From contig JANSLP010000009.1 of NCBI GenBank assembly GCA_029298735.1, forward strand, positions 186,001 through 250,000: 64,000 nt of DNA. Reading direction: 5' to 3'. The notes under the pieces were generated by a model. It was not told the DNA's origin. It saw only the letters and a program-made list of their open reading frames with translations, and searched no databases. Every line of letters begins with the position of its first letter. Position 1 is the first letter of the stretch. The translations under genes and the position numbers were made by a program. Positions 22,534-31,511 of the stretch are shown here, one piece after another. Source of the DNA: Ophiostoma sp. CBS 140.51. Its lineage: Eukaryota; Ascomycota; Sordariomycetes; Ophiostomatales; Ophiostomataceae.

Positions 22534-23054
22534 GATGTGCGTTTTTTTTGCGGGTCGAGATGCGATTTCGCGATTTGGGTTTCGTTTGTATTTTTTGTGG
22601 TCGTCGGTCGCGATGCGTGAATTCTCGATCGAGTCGTGAAATCGTCGATTCAATGCGTGTCGTCTGTCGTCGCGTTTGCTTGTGTGGTTGTTGACATAAT
22701 GTAAATGAATTTTGAAATTCACTTTGTCGCGAAAATTGTATTTCCGCGTTGTTGCCCTTTGGTGATTTCTGGCGCCGTCGCTGGGGTAACTATCTTATCA
22801 GCGGCCCAGGAGCCAGTCCCCAACGCCCCGCCATTTCTTTCCTCGCGTGGGAAAAGTTGGCGGGAAAGGGAAAGAACGCTACTCAGTACAAGAAGGAACG
22901 GCCTGGCCAGCAATACCGTCATCGATCTGCGTCATATCTCTTTTCAAGGAAAATTGATAAGAGATTAAAAGCAGATGAGAACAAATTGACAAATTCAACA
23001 GCTTCTCTCACACTACCAATGGATATGGCGGTGAACAGTGCGCTGTAGCAATCG

Positions 23055-23070
23055 TACTTTGTACAAAGTA
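23055..23070. repeat. 16-bp perfect palindrome TACTTTGTACAAAGTA
   Basis: The sequence equals its own reverse complement and is followed directly by a further CAAAGTA copy. It sits 37 bp left of the larger palindrome. Partial copies (TACTTTGTA) occur near 32684 and 62186. Confidence 0.9.
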
Positions 23071-23106
23071 CAAAGTAGGGGACGTATTAAACGCGCCCCC
23101 TGCCAG

Positions 23107-23178
23107 GTACCTTTCAGCACGTTTTCTTTGTTTACAGCCTAATTAGGCTGTAAACATGGCGCCACCGCTGAAAGGTAC
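23107..23178. repeat. 72-bp symmetric nested inverted repeat
   Basis: Outer arms of 12 bp, GTACCTTTCAGC (23107-23118) and GCTGAAAGGTAC (23167-23178), pair perfectly. Equal 11-nt non-complementary spacers separate them from an inner perfect 26-nt palindrome (23130-23155) centred on CTAATTAG. The symmetry suggests abutting inverted ends of mobile elements or a small MITE. It can form a hairpin or cruciform. Confidence 0.85.
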
Positions 23179-23263
23179 ATTCACCTTTTCGCCACTAATA
23201 GTAACGCCCTGAACGCCCTGTATTTTCATCGTTTTCCTCCTCATTAAAAAAAACACAAAAAAA

Positions 23264-23584
23264 CCATGGAAAATCATCACCAGGGCCCCAGGGCATTCAG
23301 CAAAAGCCACGACGTTGAATATGAATGATCGTGGGATTCAGTCAGTGAGGTGGCCGCCGTACAGCCCTGATTTGAATCCTATCGAGCGCTGCTGGGAGTG
23401 GTTGAAGTGCCGTGTAGACGAGCACATCGTCGACGATAAGAAGGTCCCGTATCAGACGTTACGTGGCTGGGTAGACGAGGCCTGGGAGGCCCTGCCAGAG
23501 GCCTTTTGGCGCCGTAAGCTTGACTTAATGCCAGAGAAGATGCAGGCGGTGATCGATGCGAATGGCATGCATACGAAATACTAG
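23264..23584 (+). mobile_element. Tc1/mariner-type DDE transposase relic, C-terminal part only
   Basis: An open frame encodes a C-terminal transposase fragment. Similarity begins abruptly at APGHSAKATT, the block that in intact Tc1/mariner enzymes follows the second catalytic Asp (DNAPGHSA). Here the preceding residues are TR, so that Asp is absent. The third acidic residue is present in YSPDLNPIERCWEWLK (Glu codon 23384-23386). The fragment ends with a TAG at 23582-23584 after a plausible natural C-terminus. The N-terminal DNA-binding region and first Asp are missing, so it cannot be autonomous. I found no matching pair of terminal inverted repeats around it. The truncation, rather than frame damage, is the notable feature. 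Confidence 0.85.
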
Positions 23585-24773
23585 GATAGAGCCGTTGGCC
23601 TGTTTGCGAATAAATTTATGTACCACTATTTTGCCACCAAAATGGTATGGGGTGACGAACATTTTTGTGGGCCGCCTGTACAGGTGGCGAGGACGAATAA
23701 TTGTCCAGGGCAGTGTATGTTTGTTTACCTGGGACCAGCATGAAGTCACTCGTCATAGGTCTCTTCCGTAGGTCAACAATAGCAGCAGCAAAGCGATTAA
23801 GAACGATACGTCGCAGTTGTCTTCATCGCTGCAGTTTTCCTTTCCTGTGTAACATATCGCGAGACCACCTGCCGCGGGAAGCTGTCGATCGGATCGCACC
23901 TGCCCGCTCTCGCGTAAACTACGTTCGTCAGAGAAGTCACATGCCCGCAATTACGTCGTGCACGCGGGGCTACAACTAGGTGGTGTGGTGTGTAATTAGG
24001 CCGAGGACCTCTTACCCTCTCCAGCTCTCCCCCCCTCTCTCCTCTTTCCTTGTTTCCCAGCTTGTGTCCCCAGCACCTTCCCCTCTTTCCTTCTCTGTTC
24101 CTGATCGTTGCGCGCACTTTCGCGAAATGCGAGGGCGGGCAGCAAGCAGCAGTGTAATATTAGCGCCATGCAGCTTCCCCCTCTATCCCCCAACAAAAGC
24201 CCCCGAGAACCTAAAATACAGCGCCATGCGCGGCTGATATTGCAAGGACCCATGTATGGTTCTTACGTGTGGCCTAGACCGTCTGTGTAGTACAAGGCAC
24301 TCCAAGAAAATACAGCGCTCTGACTCCCTCTGGCAGCCTCTGACGACGTCCGACGTAGGGGCAAAAAGGCGCGCGTGCGCGGAGGTGGCGGAACAGGTGG
24401 AGTTTCATGGGTGCCTACGGAACACTTGCCAGTGTTTCCTTCGCTGGCAGGTTTTTTTTGGCCCCGTTCCCCGTTCTTTCCCCCAAACCCGAACACACCA
24501 GAACCAGACACTCTCTTTTGTTCCTTCCGTGTTGTCTGACGACCAACTTCCACTCTCAACCTCCTCTATCCGCGTTAGCGAACTTGTGCTCTGTTCCTTC
24601 CTTTTCTCCCCTCACCACAACCACATCGACGATAATCACGATCACGACGGCATCTCTTCCTTTCCACCTTTCACACCCGACGCAACCGACAAACCCACTT
24701 CCGCTTCGTGCCGCACACCGACTCTCTTTCCCTTCTCTCTTTCCCGCGCCACCCACACACGACCACATCCAAA

Positions 24774-25655
24774 ATGACGGCTCTACCATGTACGTCGCGC
24801 AATCAGCTCATTTGAAGCTTCCTCGATGCTTTTCCCGTCATTTTGGCCATTGTCTACTTCTTTTTGCCTTTTGCAATAGCTGCTAACTTCTTCTTTTCTA
24901 CCTGGCAGACGCTGTAGATGCGGAAACGTACGTGTCTAGATAGCTTGATCCCTCCCCTGTCGCTTTCCCGCAATCCCCCGGCTCCGATCCTGCTCCTGAT
25001 TGCCCGGTTGATTGGCTCGGTATTTATTTTTCTTCGGCGCGCGCATGCTCGAAAGCTCGAAATTTTGAACAAAAAAAGAAAACGGTTCATGTGCCCTTGT
25101 GGTCGCCGCTGCAAATACCAAATACCGTGCCGCGCTCGGCTCGCGCATGGGGTCCACAGCCAGCCGAGGACATTTACAACAGTTCTCTCAAAACCACGTT
25201 TGCTAATACCAGTCTTTTTTTACAGTTCGCTCAACCCCGCGGAGCTCCAGGTGCTGCGCGCCCAGTTCGAAAAGGAGGGCGATATGGTCGGCGTCCAGAC
25301 CAAGTTCAACTTTGCATGGGGCCTCGTCAAGTCCAGCGCACGCGCCGACCAGCAGCAGGGTGTCATGCTCCTGACTGAGATCTTCCGCACCTCTCCCGAA
25401 CGCCGCCGCGAGTGCCTCTACTACCTGGCTCTCGGCAACTACAAGCTCGGCAACTACGCCGAAGCCCGCCGCTACAACGATTTGTTGCTCGAGAAGGAGC
25501 CCACGAACCAGCAAGCGTCCAACCTCAACACGTTGATTGACGACAAGGTGCAAAAGGAGGGCCTTGTGGGCGTCGCCATTGTTAGCGGTATTGCTGTTGT
25601 AGCGGGCGTCGTCGGCGGTGTCTTGCTGCGCAACCTGGGCCGTGCCCGGAGGTAA
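24774..25655 (+). CDS. FIS1: Mitochondrial fission protein Fis1
   Basis: Fis1 is the tail-anchored outer-membrane adaptor that recruits the dynamin Dnm1 (through Mdv1) for mitochondrial and peroxisomal fission. Three exons: 24774-24789 (16 nt), 24909-24927 (19 nt) and 25226-25655. Both donors are GTACGT; acceptors are TGGCAG and TTTACAG. Splicing gives MTALPYAVDAET/SLNPAELQVLRAQ and a 154-aa protein, the normal family size. The TPR-like fold is evident (FNFAWGLVKS, GVMLLTEIFR, RRECLYYLALGNYKLGNYAEARRYNDLLLEKEP). It ends in a hydrophobic tail anchor (VGVAIVSGIAVVAGVVGGVLL) plus basic residues RNLGRARR, as required for outer-membrane targeting. A naive frame opening in intron 2 would add a false N-terminus. 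Confidence 0.95.
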
Positions 25656-25713
25656 TATCTAGCCTCGTTCGGCGACGACGACCAGCTGTCATCCGACAAC
25701 CAAATCTAATATA

Positions 25714-25749
25714 TCCAACACATCCAACAACTCCAACAACTCCAACAAA
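25714..25749. repeat. Four tandem copies of a 9-bp unit (TCCAACAAC)
   Basis: Copies at 25714, 25723, 25732 and 25741, the first and last with a final-base change. It lies about 60 nt after the FIS1 stop codon, so probably in its 3' UTR. CAACA-type repeats of this kind could be read by RNA-binding proteins, but that is only an idea. Confidence 0.85.
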
Positions 25750-26854
25750 AAAGCTGGAACTTTTTACTATATCTGGGCTGGGATGGGAAAGGGCAAGGGG
25801 AGTTTATTTTGCATATTTGATATCGACCTTTCTCGACAATTCTTTTCTCTTTTTTTCTGCCGCCACTCATCATGCTCGTGCATCGTTTTGCCGTCTTCTT
25901 TACTTCGAATTCGTGTCCTTTTTCCTCTCTTTTTTTACTCCGGATAATGATCATAACAACAAGCCTACGCCAGACTACATGCATCTTGCGCCAAACCCCC
26001 CAACAATTACATCGAAACGAAAAACAACAAAAACATTGGAAAACCTCACATTAGACCTTCGCATAACACAACAACGCCAGGGAACGGACAGGAATCCAAA
26101 GGAATAAACGTGCACTGCTGGGTGCTCTCTCTATCTTGTCTTTGTAGCAGGAGCAGAACTGAGAGGTACAACCGTCCCGAACCAACGCCACTCTTCCGTA
26201 TATAACCAAATACATATGAATCGAATGATTTTACGTTCAACTGTTGCAGCCCAGCTGCTTCATTGTCCTCTTGAATCAGCCTTGCAAAGATGCAGTGTTC
26301 GTTAATATGCAGCTTTATAAACACATTGCAAGCTCACAAGCTCAGCCTTCTTTGTGACCATTAAGTGTCTGCAATCTATGTCGAATTTGTTAGTCTCGCC
26401 TTTGTCTGCTTGCATGCACGTTGTCCTGCAGGTGTTGAAAAGCAGCCAGAATAACAAACCCTGTCATGCATGGCAGAGAGAGGATGGCCTAGTTAGAAAG
26501 AGTGGGAATTAAGAGGCCTATGAGAATGAGGTGATTTGCAGACGTGCAGCTTGGTATCCTGCAGGTTATCATTTTGGTTTGTTCGGCTCTGTGTGACGAG
26601 ATGGGAAATGTGTGGGTTATTTCACTTTGCACTGTATGATGAGTTTCTGCACTTGTTCAACATCAAAGGTCCAATCAGACAATACTCGAGGGGCAATATG
26701 CCTTGCAAGTCGGACAACACAATGTTTAGAATATCTATGTGGATTTTCTCTGGGTTTTATGAAATTCATTTTATTGAGTATTCTGCCTCGTTTCCCTGAC
26801 TATCAGGTTGTCATTCTGTCTCGTGAGTTGTGAAGACTTGTTCAAGTGGCAAGG

Positions 26855-26900
26855 CTCTGGCCCGGCTTCGGTCTAAGACCTCCGGGTTCCATTCCGGGCA
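26855..26900 (+). other. tRNA-Leu-like fragment or GC hairpin (not a functional tRNA)
   Basis: A stretch reads like the D-arm of a leucine tRNA (TGGCCCGGCTTCGGTCTAAGACC) and is followed at once by GGGTTCCATTCC, close to a B-box but with C in place of the purine. The anticodon arm is absent and the T-stem does not pair, so no cloverleaf can form. The same bases make a hairpin: CCCGG/CCGGG outside GGTCT/AGACC. It could be a SINE or tRNA relic or chance. Confidence 0.25.
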
Positions 26901-28703
26901 CTGTTGCCTTCAGGGCCTCCCAAAAGTCGCCACTTGATGCATGAAAATGTGCAAAGGACGATATCAACCAACACGCCATCGAGATTGTTTCACCTTTGTA
27001 TTTTCAACGGCCAACAGTATCGAATAATAGCCCGTTTGGTTGGTGACTTAACAACTGGCAGTTTTAAAGGGGCCCCGCCGCCCGCAAGACGTGGCCCGTC
27101 GCCCCTAACCCTTGTACAAATAGCTACCCTTACGTCACAGCTGATCCAGAATGGCAGGAATGTAGTGTTAATAGACGGCAGAATCTCAGCACGAATTGGA
27201 GACATCACAGTTAAACCATTTTAATGGAAGAAGACGGAAATCTGCCTGCTTCGAGGATAAACAGTAACTGCCTACTGCCCAACTTACTCGTGACTTTGTC
27301 ACGGATATCATAAGGTGGCGTGTCATGCGCTGGATATTGTGGCCGAAACCTGAGAAGCAACTAACAACACATTATTCTGTACCCGTCCACTGTATTCTAC
27401 AGCACAGGTTCGCCCTTTCGCCAAGCGGCTTCTAGAAACGAAGAAGGAAAGAACCAATCTCCACAACACATTCGTGGTGTCGGCCATCCATCAGGCTCTG
27501 TTTCCGATCTCTGACTGCTTGGTGGCTAAATTTACTGTGGCCTTTCTCGTGTTCTCCCTTTCTACTTTCTTTCACCCTCTACGTCTCCTCTCCTTTATTG
27601 CATTTTTTCACATCGTCTTTGCATCATCATTCCTTAGGTCTTTCGAGCATGCGACTGACCTCAGACCAGTCGCTCCTTCCTCTCCAATATCTCTATTCAG
27701 AAACAGTGCCCAGCAGCAGACTAGCTGAAGCGACCCACACTGTGCCGTACCTCCTCGGCCGCGCCTGCCGTTTATGTGTTTCCACAAGTGTCGCCATCAC
27801 AAAATCTGCCCCAAAATAACTACCTAAATACCTCCTTCCGCCCAAAAAGGTGGAAAGAGCTCTTCTCTCATAGGACAATATCACAACGCGACGCAACGGC
27901 GTGAGAGGACAAGGGAGTTGACTCTTCATCTCTCGCTCTCCCCTCGCTGACTGCTTGATCACTTGCAGACAAGACAGCAGCGCCCATCCAGGCTCACCCG
28001 TGTACCACCTGCAGCGCCTCTTTTTTGCTCCTTTCGATCTGCTCCTCTCGTTCTCGCCTTTTTCGTTTCTTTCCGTCTTTTGCACCTTTCTCACATTCAC
28101 TTTCATCACTCGCTTCACCTTTCTCACTCTCCCATCGAGTGATCGCCCACATCCCGCGATACAACCGTTCTTTTGCGGCTCTTTTGGAGGCCCTTCGACT
28201 GCCGGGTCGTTTGCTAGCCGTAGCACTTAGGCAAGTGGGTCCATCGTCCGTCTGGCTGGAGCCCGCCTTCCTCTCTATTTCTTCTCTTTCCTTCCCGGCG
28301 ATTCGAACCCAAGTTGGGCGTTGGTTGAACCCAACAACCTACCTTCCCCCTGCAAATTCTCCGAACCTCACCTCTTTCTCTCTCAAACAATACATCGACG
28401 ACATCAATACCCTCTCCACATACGACTCCTTTCATTATCCTACCACGACGTTGTCCATCGCCTCCGCCCGACCAGACCCCCTATCTATCTCCAGCGAACT
28501 GCGCGGCATACATCTCCGGTCCATCGTCTCGCTATCTCTCGGCTTTTGCCGTCCACTTCCCCTCGGCTCTCCTTTCGACGGGAGAAGTCAGCTAGGGCAA
28601 GATAGGCAGTCTTTGTCTTTGAGTACAGCCTGAGTAGGCCAGCTGCAGCTGTCGTGCTGCGTCCTACTGCCGGTATCTAGCCGGACCATCACAATCCGCC
28701 GCC

Positions 28704-31511
28704 ATGGAATCGGCGTTTTCCCGGAACCGGCAACGCCTGGCCGCCCGAGACGGCTACGATGTCGCCTTTTGCCACAACTGCTTCCATGAATGGTATCTGA
28801 ATGAGGGTGCTACGTCTCCGCCACCGCCGTGTCCACGGTGTGAGGCGGAGGTGGTTGAAATTGTAAGTTTGATGCCATCTGTGTCTCAGGAGCTGTCCCG
28901 AGAGCCTCAAGGACTGCCGTTCAGTCCCGCTTCGCCTTCACCTCAGTCTAACCACGGTTTGCTACAGGTCGAGGACAACGACAACGATCCACGCGGATAC
29001 CAACAACCCGGCCCCCTGCCCATGTTTGCCGAGGTCCTCATGGGCCTTTCCGGCCTCGGCTCATTGGCCCGCCCCGGCAGCCGGTCCGAGAGCCAGATGA
29101 GCGACGCCGGATACGACAATCACATCGACAGAAGCCACGACGGACGAGACCGCAACGCCCCCTACGACCCTTTTTCTAATCCCGGCGACACCCTCCACCA
29201 CGACGACGTAGACGATGCGCTGGACGACGACATGTATTCGGATCCGGACGAAGCGGATATTGAAGAGGAGGAGTACCATGGGCCCAACAACGTCTACATG
29301 TACCGCTCCACGCAACACTTTGACCCGGGTGATCCAGACGAAGAGCCGCCGACCGGACCCTCCTTGCCGCAGCTGGGACTGCGATCATTCTTACCACACA
29401 TGCGGACCCAAGGCCAACAGAACCACCACCAGCAACCTCCGCCACGAGAACCGCCACGGGAGCCACAGCCAGTGCCACAACGAGAACCACAAGATCCACA
29501 ACGACGAGCGCCAGCTGCCGACCCAGCCGACCCGCGGGCCATCCTCAACACGTTTATGCAAATGATGCACGGCCTCGGCGACGGCAACCGGACGGGCAGT
29601 TCGGGGCCGGAAACGCTCTTCTCAGGTGGTGGCAATGGGAACGGGAATGGAAACACAACAACGCGGCGGCACCAAACGACGACCATCAACACCAACTTTG
29701 GCACCACCAGTTTCACCATTGCCACCGGCCCGTTACAGCCGAACGCCGCAGGCAACTTTAACGCCGTCTTTGCCAACATCATGGGCAACGTAGGCCCGCC
29801 AAACGTCGACGCCCAGAACCAGGGCCAGAACCAGGACCCAAACAGACAGCGGGGACCAGGCGCCAATGGCAGCAACGGCACCCTCCCACCCTTCTCCGAC
29901 GCCCTGCAGAATCTCCTTGCTATGATCATGGGACAGGGCGCCACCGCGGCATACAACGGTGATGCTGTGCACTCAGACGAAGCTCTCGATCGTATTATCA
30001 CTATGTTGATGGAGAACGGCCGTGGTCCGACTGGTGCACCGCCTGCCGCCCAGTCGGCCCTGGACGAGCTCGAGCGCAAAAAAGTCGATGCCAAGATGCT
30101 CGAGCCCGACGGCCATGCCGAGTGCACCATTTGTATTACCGAGGTGCAGCTGGGCGAAGAAGTCTTGTATCTACCATGCAAGCACTGGTTCCACGAAGAG
30201 TGTGTCGTGACGTGGCTGCGCCAGCACAACACATGTCCCGTGTGCCGGCACGCCCTTGCACCGGCCACCAATACCGCCAACAGCTCAAACAACACTTCAA
30301 ACAACCGTTCAAATCCGGTGCCGGGTGCTGCGCCTCCAGCTGGAGGTGACCAGGCCCAGCAGCAGCAACAACCACCGCAGCCACAGCACCGGCCCATCAG
30401 CGACTTTTTGCGGAACCACCGCCTCAACACGTCGCAGCACATGACCGACCACCTCCGGTTCCACCAGGAGCAGGTCAACCGCGCCCGTCTGAATGCGATC
30501 CGTGCGGCGGCTAACCGCCCGACGGATCCCGGGCCGGTGCCTGGGTCCAACAGCAACAACGGCACCAGACCTATACCCGATTTGCATCTCAACCCCTTTC
30601 CGCCGGGGACCTTTGGTGGTGGCAGCGCATCGCCCTTCGGCACGGCGTCACCTTTTAACACCGGGTCGCCCTTTAACGCAGGGTCCCCCTTCCAGCAGCC
30701 ATCGCCCTCCCCAACACCATCGGCCGTCCACACGCCCGCATCCTCGTCTTCCCACAACGCCAGCCACTATCGGAGCTCGCGCGTGCCTGAGCGCGAGGCC
30801 GCTGCCGAACGGGAGCGTCGCCGTCGCGACTCGCACTCGCCTACGGCTAGCAACAATGCGTCCATCCGCATGCGGTTCACCAACTCGTCGTCGTCACAAT
30901 CGCAAATGCAGTCGCAGACCGACCGCCTTAGAGAGCAGCGGGAGCAGCAGCAACAGCAACGTGAACAGCGTGAACAGCAGCAGCGCGAGCAGCGTGAACA
31001 CCAGGAGCATATTGACGCTTGGATGGACTATGACGAGTTCCCCTCGGCCGCATCGGCCTTCTCCACCAGGAACCGCCAACGCAGCAGCCAGTCCGGCCAG
31101 GCGAACTCTAGCCAGACCCAAACGCAGAGCGGTAGTGGCAGCAACGGCGCGGGCCACTATTTCTGGTACAGTAGTATGGGGCCGACGCACACCGGCATGC
31201 CAAACGCGGGCGAGAGCAACACTGGTGCGAGTAACAACACCGACCCCAGCCCAGGCGGTACCTATGACGGCTCCAGCGACCGCAACAGTGCCAACACGGC
31301 ACACATCAACATCCAGCTACCTGGACTGAGCACCATGTTTTCAAACAGCAGCCATGGCGGCGACCCAAGCAGCGGCGGCAATGAGAGTGGTCCTGCGAGC
31401 AACGCCAACAATGCCGGCAACAGCAATAGCAACGGCGGCGGCGGGTTCTTCAGCAGTCTTTTCCGCGGTTTCGGTAGTGGCAACGCATCCAATGCGAGAC
31501 GCCGGTCGTGA
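28704..31511 (+). CDS. RING-H2 E3 ubiquitin ligase with N-terminal zinc ribbon (RNF126/BCA2-like)
   Basis: The architecture matches RNF115/RNF126-type E3 ligases, which ubiquitinate membrane-trafficking and quality-control clients. Two exons, 28704-28862 and 28968-31511, give 900 aa. The intron (GTAAGT...CTACAG) is 105 bp with no stop in frame. Exon 1 carries a zinc ribbon, FCHNCFHEW...CPRCEAEVVEI (CxxC pairs). The RING-H2 domain is at residues 439-479: CTICITEVQLGEEVLYLPCKH, then WFHEECVVTWL and CPVC, with the full C3H2C3 ligand set. The rest is disordered and rich in Asn, Gln, Pro and Ser, including a run of REQ/QQ repeats at about nt 30933-31010 and a Ser/Asn/Gly-rich end. Other fungal members are also long and disordered. 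The substrate cannot be read from sequence. Confidence 0.9.
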   Translation: MESAFSRNRQRLAARDGYDVAFCHNCFHEWYLNEGATSPPPPCPRCEAEVVEIVSLMPSVSQELSREPQGLPFSPASPSPQSNHGLLQVEDNDNDPRGYQQPGPLPMFAEVLMGLSGLGSLARPGSRSESQMSDAGYDNHIDRSHDGRDRNAPYDPFSNPGDTLHHDDVDDALDDDMYSDPDEADIEEEEYHGPNNVYMYRSTQHFDPGDPDEEPPTGPSLPQLGLRSFLPHMRTQGQQNHHQQPPPREPPREPQPVPQREPQDPQRRAPAADPADPRAILNTFMQMMHGLGDGNRTGSSGPETLFSGGGNGNGNGNTTTRRHQTTTINTNFGTTSFTIATGPLQPNAAGNFNAVFANIMGNVGPPNVDAQNQGQNQDPNRQRGPGANGSNGTLPPFSDALQNLLAMIMGQGATAAYNGDAVHSDEALDRIITMLMENGRGPTGAPPAAQSALDELERKKVDAKMLEPDGHAECTICITEVQLGEEVLYLPCKHWFHEECVVTWLRQHNTCPVCRHALAPATNTANSSNNTSNNRSNPVPGAAPPAGGDQAQQQQQPPQPQHRPISDFLRNHRLNTSQHMTDHLRFHQEQVNRARLNAIRAAANRPTDPGPVPGSNSNNGTRPIPDLHLNPFPPGTFGGGSASPFGTASPFNTGSPFNAGSPFQQPSPSPTPSAVHTPASSSSHNASHYRSSRVPEREAAAERERRRRDSHSPTASNNASIRMRFTNSSSSQSQMQSQTDRLREQREQQQQQREQREQQQREQREHQEHIDAWMDYDEFPSAASAFSTRNRQRSSQSGQANSSQTQTQSGSGSNGAGHYFWYSSMGPTHTGMPNAGESNTGASNNTDPSPGGTYDGSSDRNSANTAHINIQLPGLSTMFSNSSHGGDPSSGGNESGPASNANNAGNSNSNGGGGFFSSLFRGFGSGNASNARRRS

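Larger units (their letters stand above)
22534..24773. other. Intergenic region SPC24-FIS1 with transposon debris
   Basis: About 2.2 kb of shared promoter between divergent SPC24 and FIS1. It holds a 16-bp palindrome (23055-23070), a 72-bp nested palindrome (23107-23178), a tandem AACGCCCTG repeat near 23204-23221, and a Tc1/mariner transposase relic (23264-23584). The right end (24000-24770) is pyrimidine-rich and fits a FIS1 leader. No intact gene is seen. Confidence 0.7.
25656..28703. other. Intergenic region FIS1-RING gene
   Basis: About 3 kb without a convincing gene. It contains a 9-bp tandem repeat in the FIS1 3' UTR (25714-25749), an AT-rich middle (26100-26850), a tRNA-Leu-like fragment or hairpin at about 26855-26900, and an unrecognised 106-codon frame at 26904-27224 (CTG/ATG start uncertain) that I do not call as a gene. 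From about 27450 to 28680 the + strand is pyrimidine-rich, fitting the leader of the RING gene. Confidence 0.6.

Noticed and set aside
28285..28310. B-box-like GGGTTCGAATCG on the - strand, considered as a tRNA gene
   Set aside because: The T-stem does not pair beyond one base and no acceptor stem or A-box is found at suitable distance.
28025..28633. 202-codon frame just upstream of the RING gene
   Set aside because: Ser/Leu/Phe/Pro-rich translation of a pyrimidine-rich leader with no protein-like pattern; treated as 5' leader.
29294..30757. 487-codon open frame antisense to the RING gene
   Set aside because: It arises from the GC-rich, Asn/Pro/Gln-coding sense strand; no domain is seen, and the sense RING and zinc ribbon are certain.
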